Position numbers and translations under genes: made by a program. This document shows, piece by piece, positions 1-8,963 of a stretch of 64,000 nucleotides of DNA; positions within the stretch are counted from its first letter, which is position 1, and the number at the start of each line of letters is the position of its first letter. The notes under the pieces were generated by a model. The model worked only from the letters and a program-made list of their open reading frames with translations, was not told where the DNA came from and did no database searches. The DNA lies in contig NZ_JAPHEH010000001.1 in the NCBI RefSeq assembly GCF_029607905.1, positions 1,393,530-1,457,529 on the forward strand, given 5' to 3'. The DNA is from Thiovibrio frasassiensis. GTDB lineage: Bacteria; Desulfobacterota; Desulfobulbia; Desulfobulbales; Desulfurivibrionaceae.

Positions 1-1899
1 CCGGCCGGTGGCGGTGACCGTCTGGTTGAACGAGGTGTGGATCCGGCCGGTTTTGGGATGGATGAGCTCCGGCAGCTTGTCCACATAGGTGTTTTTAAGC
101 TTGCTCAGGGTCCGGTGGGCCAGGATCGCCGCGGGCAGATCGTGCTGTCGGGCCAGGCTTTCCAGAACCTTGACATCGGTGGAGTAGCCGGTTTTGGTTT
201 TTCGCCCCTGGGGCAACCCCAGCTTGGCAAAAAGGATCTCGCCGAGCTGGCGGGTGGAATTGATATTGAACTCCTCCCCGGCCAAAGCATAGATGGTCTT
301 TTCCAGCTCTGCCAGCTGGAGGCCGAAATCCTCGGACAACCGCTGTAGTTGCGCCTGATCCACGGTGATCCCGGTCTGTTCCATCCGAACCAGAATGGGA
401 ACCAGCGCCATTTCCAGGGAGGAAAAAAGCTTCCAAAGGCCGAACTCTTCGAGCTGGGGGTGGAACCGTTGCCAGAGGAGAAAGGCGCCGATCACATCCT
501 CGCAGGAATAGTTTTTGGCCGCTTCCGGGGCAACATAGGCAAAGCTGTCGGGCCGCTTGTCGCCCTCGGTGACTTCAGCGAAACTGGTCAACCGTTTGCC
601 GAGCATCTCCAGGCACAGGTCGTCTAGTTTCTGGGAGCGGCGAGAAGGGTCCAGGAGGTACGAGGCGAGCATGGTGTCCCACAGGGGACCGCTCAGAGGG
701 AGGCCATGGCTCTCCAGGATGGGGAGATCGAATTTGAGGTTATGGCCGAGCTTGGGCAGGTTGGGGTCGGAAAAAAGCGGCGTCAGGTGTTCCCGGGCCA
801 GGGCAAGGGGGAGCTGGTTGGCCAGCAGGTTTCCCTCGCTGTCCCGGTGGCCGATGGGCAGGTAATAGGCTTCTTCGGCCGTGGAGCAAAGAGAGATGCC
901 CACAAGTTCGGCCACCAGCGGGTCAAGAGAGGTGGTTTCCGTGTCCAGCACCAGCACGGGTCCCTTGCTCAGCTGTTGGCAGATATCCTGAAGCGCTTTT
1001 TCCGTCTGGACCAAATGGAACCCCTTGGTCTCGAGGGCAACGGCGGTGGTCTGGGGTGCTTTCACCAGACGGCTGAAATCGAGGAAGGTATAGAGCTCCT
1101 GGAGCTTTTCTTCGTTGGGCTCCGGGATCTCGTATTCCTGCAACTCCGGGGTGGCAAGATCTTCAATGAGGGTGATGAGTTTCCGGGAGAGGAAGGCGTT
1201 CTCTCGGTCGGCCAGAAGTTTTTCCCTAAGCTTTGCCTGGGAGATGGTCTCGAGATTCTGGTAGATCCCATCGAGGGAGCCGCATTGCGTGATCAGCTTT
1301 TCCGCAGTCTTCGGGCCGATGCCCGCCACCCCCGGCACGTTGTCCGAGCTGTCGCCCATCAGGGCGAAAAAATCGAGGAGCTGCTCCGGGCCGAGATTGT
1401 ATTTTTTCCGCACTGCGGCAGGGTCCATGAATACGTCCCGCATGGGATCCCAGACGGTGATGGACTCTGAAACCAGCTGCAGCAGGTCTTTGTCCCCGGA
1501 GACCACGATCACCGGGTGGCCTTGACCGGCAAGCTTTTTGGCCGCCGAGGCGAGCAGGTCGTCGGCCTCATAGCCCTGACGTTCCAGGCAGGCGATGTTG
1601 TGGGCGGCGACGATCTCCTTAATATAGGGGATCTGGCAGGCAAGGTCGTCGGGCATGGTCGGACGATTTGCCTTGTACGCTTGGTACATCTCGTGGCGGA
1701 AGTTGGGCCCTCGGACATCAAAGGCGATGCCGAGAAACCTGGGCGCTTTTTCCCGCAAAACCCGGAGGAGGATGTTGGTGAACCCGTAAACCGCATGGGT
1801 GGGCAGGCCGCTTTTGTTGGTAAGCGGCGCAATGGCATGGTAGGCCCGATAGATATAGGCGCTGCCGTCGATGAGATAAACCGGTTCTTGTTGATTCAT
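1..1899 (-). CDS. polA: DNA polymerase I, N-terminal 633 codons (cut by left edge)
   Basis: DNA polymerase I fills gaps and removes RNA primers in replication and repair. The ATG lies at 1899-1897 and the frame stays open to base 1, so the 3' third (most of the polymerase domain) is missing. The protein starts MNQQEPVYLIDGSAYIYRAY, the 5'-nuclease signature, and continues with GDSSDNVPGVAGIGPKTA, the nuclease helix-hairpin-helix. A 3'-5' exonuclease domain follows, with LDTETT near residue 317 and GHNLKFD near 385. That intact DxE motif suggests active proofreading. The polymerase domain begins near residue 545 (FNINSTRQLGEILF). It is divergent from flgM across about 300 bp. Antisense open frames over this stretch are GC-rich shadows. 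Confidence 0.97.
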   Translation of the reverse strand, partial: MNQQEPVYLIDGSAYIYRAYHAIAPLTNKSGLPTHAVYGFTNILLRVLREKAPRFLGIAFDVRGPNFRHEMYQAYKANRPTMPDDLACQIPYIKEIVAAHNIACLERQGYEADDLLASAAKKLAGQGHPVIVVSGDKDLLQLVSESITVWDPMRDVFMDPAAVRKKYNLGPEQLLDFFALMGDSSDNVPGVAGIGPKTAEKLITQCGSLDGIYQNLETISQAKLREKLLADRENAFLSRKLITLIEDLATPELQEYEIPEPNEEKLQELYTFLDFSRLVKAPQTTAVALETKGFHLVQTEKALQDICQQLSKGPVLVLDTETTSLDPLVAELVGISLCSTAEEAYYLPIGHRDSEGNLLANQLPLALAREHLTPLFSDPNLPKLGHNLKFDLPILESHGLPLSGPLWDTMLASYLLDPSRRSQKLDDLCLEMLGKRLTSFAEVTEGDKRPDSFAYVAPEAAKNYSCEDVIGAFLLWQRFHPQLEEFGLWKLFSSLEMALVPILVRMEQTGITVDQAQLQRLSEDFGLQLAELEKTIYALAGEEFNINSTRQLGEILFAKLGLPQGRKTKTGYSTDVKVLESLARQHDLPAAILAHRTLSKLKNTYVDKLPELIHPKTGRIHTSFNQTVTATGR

Positions 1900-2078
1900 G
1901 GGGCATGATACTACCAGCCGCGGGGTGGTTTGGCAACAATGTCGCGCGCGTCCTGGTGGGCAACAACATCCGGAGTCGGAGTCGGATCATTTTGAGGAGA
2001 AGGAGAGTTGGGTCGGGAGGGGAAATGTGTTGTTTCAGGTTGAATTATGGTCCTTTTTTGGTGACGATGTTTTTTATT

Positions 2079-2105
2079 TTAAGTTTGTAATTAAAAGGCC
2101 GATAT
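2079..2105 (+). promoter_or_regulatory. Sigma-28 (FliA) promoter for flgM
   Basis: TTAAGTTT (2079-2086), an 11-base spacer, then GCCGATAT (2098-2105). The FliA consensus is TAAAGTTT-N11-GCCGATAA, so this is 7/8 at -35 and 7/8 at -10 with exact spacing. It ends about 100 bp before the flgM ATG. The rest of the 1900-2207 gap shows only a purine-rich stretch and no gene. A FliA promoter would let flgM respond to completion of the hook-basal body, as is known in other bacteria. Confidence 0.8.
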
Positions 2106-2207
2106 GATAGATACAAAGCTGTCGGTGGGTAAGGGGACAGGGTGTCCCCCGGAGCTTCAATCTCCATCAGCGGCTACAAAAACCTGCAGAGAATCAAGGA
2201 TCCGGTC

Positions 2208-2507
2208 ATGAAACTAACAGGCATTTTTCCTCCGATCAAAACAGAGAAGGTTCAGGTTAAGAAATCTGAAGGCGCTGCCCCTGCCACGGCTGCCAAGAGT
2301 GCTGCTCCGACGGATCGGGTAGTGCTGTCGGCTGGTTCCCTGGAAGTGCAGAAGGCAAAGGATATTCTTGAGCAGACTCCGGAGGTTCGTGCGGATAGGG
2401 TTCACGCGCTCAGGGAAGAAATTTCCCGCGGCGAGTATCAGGTCGATCCTTACCGTCTTGCCGATAAAATGATGGCCAGCCTCCTTTCCGAGACCTTGGT
2501 CGAGTAA
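2208..2507 (+). CDS. flgM: Anti-sigma-28 factor FlgM
   Basis: FlgM binds and inhibits the flagellar sigma factor FliA until it is exported through the finished hook. The 99-residue product starts MKLTGIFPP, has an Ala/Lys-rich flexible N-terminal half, and ends in the conserved sigma-binding helices (VVLSAG near residue 42, then VRADRVHALREEISRGEYQV and LADKMMASLLSE). Length and layout fit the family. The start was chosen over an upstream in-frame ATG at 2142 because AAGGA lies 7 bases before 2208. The gene has its own sigma-28 promoter and points at the convergent csrA-fliW end of the flagellar operon. Confidence 0.92.
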   Translation: MKLTGIFPPIKTEKVQVKKSEGAAPATAAKSAAPTDRVVLSAGSLEVQKAKDILEQTPEVRADRVHALREEISRGEYQVDPYRLADKMMASLLSETLVE

Positions 2508-2526
2508 CGGCCGGCCGGCCGTTACT
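2503..2526 (+). terminator. 24-bp perfect palindrome over the flgM stop codon
   Basis: AGTAACGGCCGG followed at once by its reverse complement CCGGCCGTTACT. The TAA of flgM lies inside the left arm, and a pyrimidine-rich run (CTCTTTTCCCTTTC) follows. This fits a GC-rich terminator between flgM and the convergent fliW, although a perfect palindrome has no natural loop and could instead be a protein site. Confidence 0.5.
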
Positions 2527-2609
2527 CTCTTTTCCCTTTCGGTTTTCCTCAAAGCAGCTCCTGTTTCCCCTCTTTTTTCGCGCATTCCTGCCCCTTGCCG
2601 TTGCCCCTG

Positions 2610-3110
2610 CTATTCCGCCGGTTCATCCGTGGTGAAAACGGGCCAGCAGGCATCGTAGCGCGTGGGATCCTGTAATACCTGCTTGGCCAAACGTTTCTCG
2701 GGGTTGATTGCCACCGGTCCGAGCAGGTTGGCCGTCATCCCTTCGGGGTTGTCCTTGGGGATGGTCAGGATGAGCAGAATTTCCAGCGCTTGTTCCGGCA
2801 AAGCTTGCAGCTCCTGGCGGGTCGAGGCGGAGATTTCCGCTTGGTATTGCGGGATCAGCAGAGCGGCCTGGATCACCACAAAGGCGAGCTTCGGGTCGTT
2901 CAGGGACTGCAGCCAGAGAAACGGCGATTCTTCTCCGTGCGGCTTGACAAAGAACCGCATCGAATTCGGGAAGCCCAGAAAAGGGGAGGTCATGGTAATG
3001 ATCTTCTCGGGGTTTACCGACAGTGCGCCAAAGCGGCTGGTGGGCACCGTGATTGCTCCCTTTTTTTCTGTCTTTTCAGTGCAGGGTGTTGTGGCCATGG
3101 CGTGCATCAT
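2610..3110 (-). CDS. fliW: Flagellar assembly factor FliW (CsrA antagonist)
   Basis: FliW binds CsrA and flagellin, relieving CsrA repression of flagellin translation as flagellin is used up (known from Bacillus and Campylobacter). The product has about 166 residues. Family features are TSRFGALSVNPEKIITMTSP, FLGFPNSMRFFV, an acidic FLWLQSLNDPKLAFVV core and ILLILTIPKDNPEGMTANLLGPV-type strands near the C-terminus. An ATGATG start sits after GGAGGAAAGG, so the second ATG (3107) may be used. It is the last gene of the leftward flagellar operon, 75 bp downstream of csrA, the usual csrA-fliW pairing. Confidence 0.93.
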   Translation of the reverse strand: MMHAMATTPCTEKTEKKGAITVPTSRFGALSVNPEKIITMTSPFLGFPNSMRFFVKPHGEESPFLWLQSLNDPKLAFVVIQAALLIPQYQAEISASTRQELQALPEQALEILLILTIPKDNPEGMTANLLGPVAINPEKRLAKQVLQDPTRYDACWPVFTTDEPAE

Positions 3111-3185
3111 CCTTTCCTCCCTCGGGGCTGCAGATCGGTATAATGGAGTGTGGTCGTTCTCATCGTGTCATTCCCCGGGTTGAAT

Positions 3186-3452
3186 TTATTTGCCCTTTTC
3201 AGGCGGCGGCTTGATTCGTGTTTTCTCGTCGCCAAAGACAGAGGTGAGGGAAGCAAGATCTTCCGGGGCCTCCGTTGCGGCGCGAATGTTTTCCTCCACG
3301 ATGCGGAGGTAAATCTCTTCCCGGTGGACCGTGACCTCGGCCGGGGCCTCGATTCCGATCTTGACTTGGCCGCCTTTTATCTCAAGAACCCTGACTGTAA
3401 TCCCGTCGCTTATGGCAATGGCTTCTCCCGGTTTCCGGGTAAGTATCAGCAC
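3186..3452 (-). CDS. csrA: Carbon storage regulator CsrA
   Basis: CsrA is a small RNA-binding dimer that blocks ribosome binding at GGA-containing hairpins. The start is taken as the GTG at 3452-3450, because the protein then begins (V/M)[11 protein letters not shown], the invariant CsrA N-terminus, and GGGAGGG lies 7 bases upstream. A longer frame from 3491 adds 13 residues with no homology. Core strands [20 protein letters not shown] and [10 protein letters not shown] are intact. At 88 residues it carries a C-terminal tail of roughly 25 residues ([15 protein letters not shown] onward) beyond the shortest CsrA proteins. It lies between flgL and fliW. Confidence 0.95.
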   Translation of the reverse strand: MLILTRKPGEAIAISDGITVRVLEIKGGQVKIGIEAPAEVTVHREEIYLRIVEENIRAATEAPEDLASLTSVFGDEKTRIKPPPEKGK

Positions 3453-3459
3453 TGTGTCG

Positions 3460-3507
3460 CCCTCCCTGGCTTGCTTGATGATCGAATACACTCTTCCCTG
3501 AGTGTAT
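3460..3507 (-). promoter_or_regulatory. csrA leader: hairpin with AGGGA loop plus AGGGA in the ribosome binding site
   Basis: Read on the minus strand, ATACACTC (3507-3500) pairs perfectly with GAGTGTAT (3493-3486) around the loop AGGGAA (3499-3494). The csrA ribosome binding site AGGGAGGG (3467-3460) repeats AGGGA. CsrA is known to recognise A-N-GGA, best in hairpin loops, and often one site in a loop and one over the ribosome binding site. The layout therefore looks like negative autoregulation of csrA. The binding itself is inferred. Confidence 0.6.
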
Positions 3508-3537
3508 CTTCCTTTTTTTGCAAAGAGAAAACAATGG

Positions 3538-5523
3538 TTACTTAAGGAAATCCAGCAGGCTCATCTGCATGGTTTTGGCTGCGGCCGCCAGCGCAGCTTC
3601 GTAGGCGGTTTCCTTGGACTTGAGTTCCAGCAGCGCTTTGGTGAAATCGGTATCTTCTTTTTCCGAGAGATTTTCCGTGGTGGCCAGCTCGAGCTTTGAA
3701 TAGATCTGCTGCTGGACCATGATCCGATTCACCCGGGCGCCAAAGTCGGAGACCTGGGTGGAAAGGTTATCCATTACCGTGTTGGCATCATCAACGGCCT
3801 TGTTGATACTCTGTACCTGCATGGTGTCGGGGGTGATGCCCGACATTTCCAGGAAATTGCTGGTGTCGGTGTAGGTAAAGCTGTATCGCTCGGTGTCGGT
3901 GGTTTCAAGTTTTAGGTAGCCATCACTATTCCAGGAGGCGGTCATGCCGGGGATGCCGTTTATTCTCGCGGCAATATCTGCCGGGCTGTCAGTGGCAAGA
4001 GCGATCCCAATATCCATGGTGCGATTCGTGGGCGGATACGTGGAGTGGTCGGTCACCGTAAAGGCGATTGTCCCGGAGGTAAAGGCGGTGTCCTGTTTCT
4101 CAAGTCCGGTGTTGCCGCTGTCCAGCTTGGCGGTGGTGTCGGTGGCTTTGTTCAGGCCCGTTACGGAGCTGAATTTCTCGCCGAGCAAGCTGTCTTCCAA
4201 TTTTTTCAGCATGGCAAAAATACCGGTGTCCAGCACGGCGGTTTTGCCGTTTTTGGCCACCTCCAGGGTGCTGATCTTGCCAACCTTGATTGCCAGGTCA
4301 TGGTCAGGATCCCCGGCATAGCGGACGTTGCCATCTTGTTTTTGGATGGTGATCATTGTCAAGAGGCCATCCCCGACGGTATCGCTGCTTTCGCCGGTGA
4401 TGGCTGTTCCCCCATCCAGGCCGAGGGCGACGAGGCCTGGTTCGGTAATCGGGGTGGTTTGCAGGCTAAAGGGCTGATTCGAGGAAAGTTGTACGGTGCC
4501 GAAGTAGACAGTATCGCCTGCGGCGCCGTTAAGCTGGGAAATGGCTTCCCCATTGGCGTTTGTTGCAACCTCGATATTCCTGCCATCCACTGCGGTGAGC
4601 GAGAGGATGCCGCTGCTGTCGCGGGAAGCGATAACGCCGGTGGTCGCAGAGTGGGCATTGATCGCATTTACCAAGGTGTTGTCTGAGTCCTGGCCAAGAA
4701 CGGCAGCCGCGGCAGGATTGGTTACGCCGTCAAAAATATCCTGCCCGTTAATCAGCAGATCGCCTGAGGCGATGTTTGTGAGAGGTGGAAGGGGCAGCGT
4801 TTGCGTTACAGCTCCAGCGGCGACTTTGTTTGCCGGAGTGATGTCTGCCCTTACTCCGGTAGAGGCAAATTTGGCATTGATCGCCGATGCCTTGGCTGCT
4901 GCCGAGGCATCGGCATGGGCGGTGGAATCGGCATCAGCAACGGTGGCGTCAATGGGGAGTCCGTTGATGGCCAAGTCACCGGTGTTCAGGTTGTATTGTG
5001 TCGGTGCGGCAGCGGCGAGGGCGGGTAACGGTTGGCCGTTGATGTGATACCCTGCTGTCAGGTCGGCGACAAAAGGTTCCGGCTCAATGTCCGTGTAGCC
5101 GGTGGTCCGGTAGCCGCCAAAGATGTATTTGCCGTTCACGTCGCTGTTGGCAAGGGTAATGGCTTCTTCCCAGAGGTGACGGACCTCTTCCGCCGCACTG
5201 GCCCGGTTTTGCGTATTGACCGTGGCATTTGCCTGTTGCAGCCCCAAAACCTTGGCGCGCAAGGTGAGGTCCTTCATCTGGGTGAGGGCGCTTTCCGCGG
5301 CGGAGATGCTCTTGTCGCCGAAGGTAAGATTGTCCTGGTAGGTGGTGATCTGGGTAAGCGTGGACCTGAGCCCCAGGGCGGTTATCAGATTGACCGGATC
5401 TTGGGAGATCGTTGATATTTGTTTTCCCGAGGAAATCTGTGAGTTGACCCGGCTCATGGACGTGGTGAGGTTGTTGAGATCCCTCAGGGTCTTGTTATGG
5501 ACTGACTGCATGGTAATCCGCAT
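3538..5523 (-). CDS. flgL: Flagellar hook-associated protein 3 (hook-filament junction)
   Basis: FlgL forms the outer ring of the junction between hook and filament. The N-terminal D0/D1 helix is typical ([18 protein letters not shown], then [20 protein letters not shown]). The C-terminal helix is also typical ([20 protein letters not shown], then MSLLDFLK). At 661 residues it is about twice the size of enterobacterial FlgL. The extra length is a Thr/Ala/Asp-rich beta-type region near residues 150-560, probably surface-exposed variable domains. AGGAG lies just before the ATG, and flgK ends 10 bp upstream, so the two are co-transcribed. Residues in the middle do not resemble anything I can name. 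Confidence 0.94.
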   Translation of the reverse strand: MRITMQSVHNKTLRDLNNLTTSMSRVNSQISSGKQISTISQDPVNLITALGLRSTLTQITTYQDNLTFGDKSISAAESALTQMKDLTLRAKVLGLQQANATVNTQNRASAAEEVRHLWEEAITLANSDVNGKYIFGGYRTTGYTDIEPEPFVADLTAGYHINGQPLPALAAAAPTQYNLNTGDLAINGLPIDATVADADSTAHADASAAAKASAINAKFASTGVRADITPANKVAAGAVTQTLPLPPLTNIASGDLLINGQDIFDGVTNPAAAAVLGQDSDNTLVNAINAHSATTGVIASRDSSGILSLTAVDGRNIEVATNANGEAISQLNGAAGDTVYFGTVQLSSNQPFSLQTTPITEPGLVALGLDGGTAITGESSDTVGDGLLTMITIQKQDGNVRYAGDPDHDLAIKVGKISTLEVAKNGKTAVLDTGIFAMLKKLEDSLLGEKFSSVTGLNKATDTTAKLDSGNTGLEKQDTAFTSGTIAFTVTDHSTYPPTNRTMDIGIALATDSPADIAARINGIPGMTASWNSDGYLKLETTDTERYSFTYTDTSNFLEMSGITPDTMQVQSINKAVDDANTVMDNLSTQVSDFGARVNRIMVQQQIYSKLELATTENLSEKEDTDFTKALLELKSKETAYEAALAAAAKTMQMSLLDFLK

Positions 5524-5533
5524 GGGTTATCTC

Positions 5534-8074
5534 CTATCGTACCGAATCAAGCAGGGTCTGCAGCATTTCGTCCGACATGGTGATGAGGCGGGCGGCGGCG
5601 GTATAGGCGTGCTGGTATTTGACCAGATTCGCCATTTCTTCATCAAGGGAAACGCCGGAGACCGAATCGCGCATTTCGCTCACCTGATTGTTTACCAGCA
5701 CCGTAGAATCGTAAGTGCGGCTGATGGTGCGGGTGGTGTTGGCAACCTGGCCGACCAGGGTATTGTAAAAGCCATCCAGAGTGTTTTTTGCGCCCCCGGT
5801 ATACTTAATAGTCTCATCGTGCTGGATGCTCGTGATCTTGAGGGAATTAGTGTTGTCCCCGCTAAATATTTGCCCTTGGGCGCCAACGGTGCCTGCGGCC
5901 AGGTTGTTGAAATTGTTCGTAATCACGCTGTTAACGCCGATGGTTGCCGCGCTGCTGCCGGTGAAAAAGGTGTTCAGCCCGGCAACCTGCAGAAGGTTGG
6001 AGGTGTCATTGGCAAAGACGAACTGGTGGTTGGTGTCCGGGGTGAGGCGCAGGCTGGCGTTGGAGGGGGAGGCCTCCACCCAGCGTGTACCCCCGGTAAC
6101 CGCGCCGGCGTTCGTCATGGCGGTGTTGATGGCGCGGACCACACCGTTTAAATCGTAGGCCCGCTCCAGGGAGACGGTAACGGGCTGGGGCAGGGCCAAG
6201 GAGCCATCGGTGTTGTAAACCCAGATATCGAAGCTGCCGCTGGTGTCGAGTTCGTCAAAATAGTCGAAGCCGGGCAGCAGGGGGCCTTGGGAACTCACTT
6301 CCGGGCCATAGGTGATGGAGCCGTCGCCGGTTTGCGTGTCAAAAGAAGAGACCGTGGTTCCGGTAAGGCCGAGCTGGGCCAGGATGGAATCGGTGGCCCC
6401 GGCTTTGAGGGTAAAGGTGTTGGTGGAAAACAGGGTGATCTTGCCCGTGTTGTGGGTGGCATCGGCGGTGTAGGTGTTGCCGGCGACAGTGGCGAGACCC
6501 AGGTCCGCGATGGTCGCTGGGCCAGCGGCAAAAAGGGTTATGTTCAGGTTGTCCACGGTGATTGAGGAGCCGTCTCCCTCATTTTCGTTGTAAAAGACGA
6601 GGGAGTTGGCAACGCCGCCATTGCTGCCGGTGCCGGCGGTGGCTTTGATGGTCACCGGATTGCTGGTGGTGGCGAGGCCGTTGTAGGTGGAAAGGTCACT
6701 GGTGATTTCGGCGGCCAGGTGTGTGGCAAAGGCGGCATTGTCGCCCAAGTCTCCGCCCACGCCGCCGACCACCGTGTAATTCACGGCAACACCATTGACG
6801 GTGAGGCTGATTATGTCTCCCGCCTGAATGTTGCTCGCGTCAACCGACAAGCTTCCCGCCATCTGGGTGGTGAGTCTTGCGGTGACGTCGGTTGCTGCTG
6901 TATTGATCGCGGTCACGGCGTTGTAAGCCTTGATCGTGGCCAGACCATTCAGCGGGGTGCCGCCAATGATTTCTCCGACAGCGCGGTTGTTGATGGTGAT
7001 GCTGTCCGGGGCAATGGTCAAATTTGCGGTGATCGGATCGATGGTGGCGGTGAGCCGGGCAACATCTTTCGCCTGCGCCGAACCGGTCAGGGCATCGCTG
7101 AACATGGTAAGTCCGACCCCTTGGGAGTGTTGCTGGTTGATCTCCCGGATCATCGCGTTGGCAAAGGCGTCGAGGCGGCCGAGGAAATTGTTCGGGTCGC
7201 CTTCAACCAGATTGCCGCGGACCTCAAGCCAGCCTCCGATCTTGCCGCCCAATTCGGCCCCGCCGCCGATGGGCCGGCGGGTTTCCAGGCCATTGCTGTC
7301 TTTGTTTACCCAGATGAGTTCGTTGTTTTCCCAGTCCACCTGCCAGGATTGGTTGCTTTCCACCAGGGTGTGGCCGTCGGCCATGAGAATGGTGTAGGCG
7401 CCGTTTTTATCTTCGAAGAAAGAGACGTCGAGCAGCTGGGAAAGCTCCCGGACCAAGCCGTCTCTTTTGTCGCGCATGTCGTTTGCCTCGCCAGCCGCGG
7501 ATTCCGCGCCGGAAATCTGGACATTGAGGTCTGCGATCTGGGTGACAATGGAGTTGACGTCTTCGATGGCTGTGTCGAGACTGATCCCGATATCGAATTT
7601 GGCCTGGGTCAATTCGCCGGTCATGGTGTGCAGCTGATCAATGATCAGCTGGGAAGACTGGACCACCTGTTGTCTGGTCGCGGATATTTCCGGGTTGTCG
7701 GCCAGCTCCTGCCAACTGGACCAGAATTGGTTCATCAGATCGTTGATGGCCAGGCCCGGCGCTTCATTGAACACGGTTTCCACCAGCCGCATGGATTGCT
7801 GCTGCGCTTCCAGGCTGCCCAGGGTTGATTCCTGGTTGGCGAGGCGCTGCACCATGAACTGGTCGTAATTTCTCAGGATGCTTGTGCCCTTAACCCCGCC
7901 GCCGAGCATACCGGAGCTGATGGGGGTCGCATTATGGGTTTCAAGCTGCAGCGACTGTCTGGTGTAGCCGGGGGTGTCAACATTGGCAATATTGTGCGAC
8001 GCCACCTGGATAGAAAGCTGGTGGGTGAGGAGCGCCTCCTTGGCAATGCTCAGCACATGTCCAATGCCGGCCAT
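5534..8074 (-). CDS. flgK: Flagellar hook-associated protein 1
   Basis: FlgK is the inner ring of the hook-filament junction, next to the hook. The 846-residue product begins MAGIGHVLSIAKEALLTHQL and has the rod/hook signature NIANVDTPGYTRQ at about 27-40. It ends with VSLDEEMANLVKYQHAYTAA and MSDEMLQTLLDSV, the C-terminal D0 helix. Typical FlgK is 450-650 residues, so a large Thr/Asn/Gly-rich insertion occupies roughly residues 330-720. GGAGG precedes the ATG. The gene follows flgN by 4 bp and precedes flgL by 10 bp. Its enlargement together with flgL suggests matched outer domains of the junction. Confidence 0.95.
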   Translation of the reverse strand: MAGIGHVLSIAKEALLTHQLSIQVASHNIANVDTPGYTRQSLQLETHNATPISSGMLGGGVKGTSILRNYDQFMVQRLANQESTLGSLEAQQQSMRLVETVFNEAPGLAINDLMNQFWSSWQELADNPEISATRQQVVQSSQLIIDQLHTMTGELTQAKFDIGISLDTAIEDVNSIVTQIADLNVQISGAESAAGEANDMRDKRDGLVRELSQLLDVSFFEDKNGAYTILMADGHTLVESNQSWQVDWENNELIWVNKDSNGLETRRPIGGGAELGGKIGGWLEVRGNLVEGDPNNFLGRLDAFANAMIREINQQHSQGVGLTMFSDALTGSAQAKDVARLTATIDPITANLTIAPDSITINNRAVGEIIGGTPLNGLATIKAYNAVTAINTAATDVTARLTTQMAGSLSVDASNIQAGDIISLTVNGVAVNYTVVGGVGGDLGDNAAFATHLAAEITSDLSTYNGLATTSNPVTIKATAGTGSNGGVANSLVFYNENEGDGSSITVDNLNITLFAAGPATIADLGLATVAGNTYTADATHNTGKITLFSTNTFTLKAGATDSILAQLGLTGTTVSSFDTQTGDGSITYGPEVSSQGPLLPGFDYFDELDTSGSFDIWVYNTDGSLALPQPVTVSLERAYDLNGVVRAINTAMTNAGAVTGGTRWVEASPSNASLRLTPDTNHQFVFANDTSNLLQVAGLNTFFTGSSAATIGVNSVITNNFNNLAAGTVGAQGQIFSGDNTNSLKITSIQHDETIKYTGGAKNTLDGFYNTLVGQVANTTRTISRTYDSTVLVNNQVSEMRDSVSGVSLDEEMANLVKYQHAYTAAARLITMSDEMLQTLLDSVR

Positions 8075-8078
8075 GGTC

Positions 8079-8594
8079 TTAGACCTCCCGACTGATAAAG
8101 GAAGGTTGATTCAGGGAGGGCTTTTTGCTGCGCCCGGTGAGGCCGTACATGGGGCGTTCCGCTATCCCGCTGGTGATAAGGGAAATGGCGTCATTGAGAT
8201 ATGTTTTTACATCCGCGGCAAAGTGCTTGTTGATTTGGGTGCGGCTGAGGATCTCTTCCCGCAGTCCGCTCAGTTTTGTGCGATACAGGTTCAGCGTTTC
8301 CCCCTCTTCCTGGCTGAGGAGGGGGATGAGGGCCCCAAGTCTTGCAGTTTTTCCCTTTGCTTCCGGGCAGAGCTCCCTGGTCAAATCGGCGAGCAGAGAA
8401 TCCAGGGCCTGGAGGCGGCTCAGTCTGTTTTCTTTCTTGTTGCTCAAGAGAATGAGGGCCTGCATGTCCATGATCACCAGGGCTTTTTGTTCTTCGTTCA
8501 AGATGACGAGCAGGTCCTGGGAAAGGAGGATCTCCTGCTCCAGGGCTTCGAAGAATTTAGCCGGCAGGGCGTGTTGCTCTGTTGTCTGCTGCAT
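8079..8594 (-). CDS. flgN: FlgN-like export chaperone for FlgK and FlgL
   Basis: FlgN is the cytoplasmic chaperone that holds unfolded FlgK and FlgL for the flagellar type III export gate. The 171-residue product is almost all predicted helix. A coiled segment ALEQEILLSQDLLVILNEEQ near residues 17-36 is followed by LLSNKKENRLSRLQALDSLL near 48-67. Its tail (GLTGRSKKPSLNQPSFI) is a short disordered segment of the kind that contacts export components. Sequence conservation in this family is low, so the call rests mostly on helix pattern, length and position directly before flgK and after flgJ. Confidence 0.8.
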   Translation of the reverse strand: MQQTTEQHALPAKFFEALEQEILLSQDLLVILNEEQKALVIMDMQALILLSNKKENRLSRLQALDSLLADLTRELCPEAKGKTARLGALIPLLSQEEGETLNLYRTKLSGLREEILSRTQINKHFAADVKTYLNDAISLITSGIAERPMYGLTGRSKKPSLNQPSFISREV

Positions 8595-8597
8595 GGT

Positions 8598-8918
8598 TTA
8601 CTTCTCCTTACTCGTTGGGCTCTGCGGGGCATGGGCTTGTGAGAGTTGCCGGTAGAGCATCTCGCCAAAGCCGAGGCCGGAGCTTGCCGCCATTTTCTGG
8701 GTCATCTGGTCATCCTGGATGGACTGAAACATTTCCTCGCCATAGCCGCCGTCAAGCAGACCGCTTTTTTCGATCCCCTGGCGGGCTTGGCTCAGAATCT
8801 GTTTGAGCATCAGGGCTTCAAAGCCGGCGCAGGCCTCGCGGAGTTTCTTCTCCTTGAGCGTATCGGCAGAATTGCTGATTCCCTTAAGCCCGCTTGTTGC
8901 TTCGCTGATAATATCCAT
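8598..8918 (-). CDS. flgJ: Rod-binding protein FlgJ, N-terminal domain only
   Basis: The FlgJ N-terminal domain caps and scaffolds the growing rod in the periplasm. The 106-residue protein contains LREACAGFEALMLKQILSQA, then GGYGEEMFQSIQDDQMTQKM and GLGFGEMLYRQL, the full rod-binding domain. The C-terminal peptidoglycan hydrolase domain of enterobacterial FlgJ is absent, which is common outside gamma- and betaproteobacteria. A separate hydrolase must then open the wall; none is encoded in this operon. It lies between flgI (80 bp upstream) and flgN (3 bp downstream). Confidence 0.9.
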   Translation of the reverse strand: MDIISEATSGLKGISNSADTLKEKKLREACAGFEALMLKQILSQARQGIEKSGLLDGGYGEEMFQSIQDDQMTQKMAASSGLGFGEMLYRQLSQAHAPQSPTSKEK

Positions 8919-8963
8919 GCCGTTTCGTTCCTAGTCCCGATAAACGGGGTAAGTGTGTTAACG

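Noticed and set aside
37-1908. Several open frames of 60-254 codons on the + strand
   Set aside because: They are antisense to the unmistakable polA reading frame on the minus strand and show no protein features.
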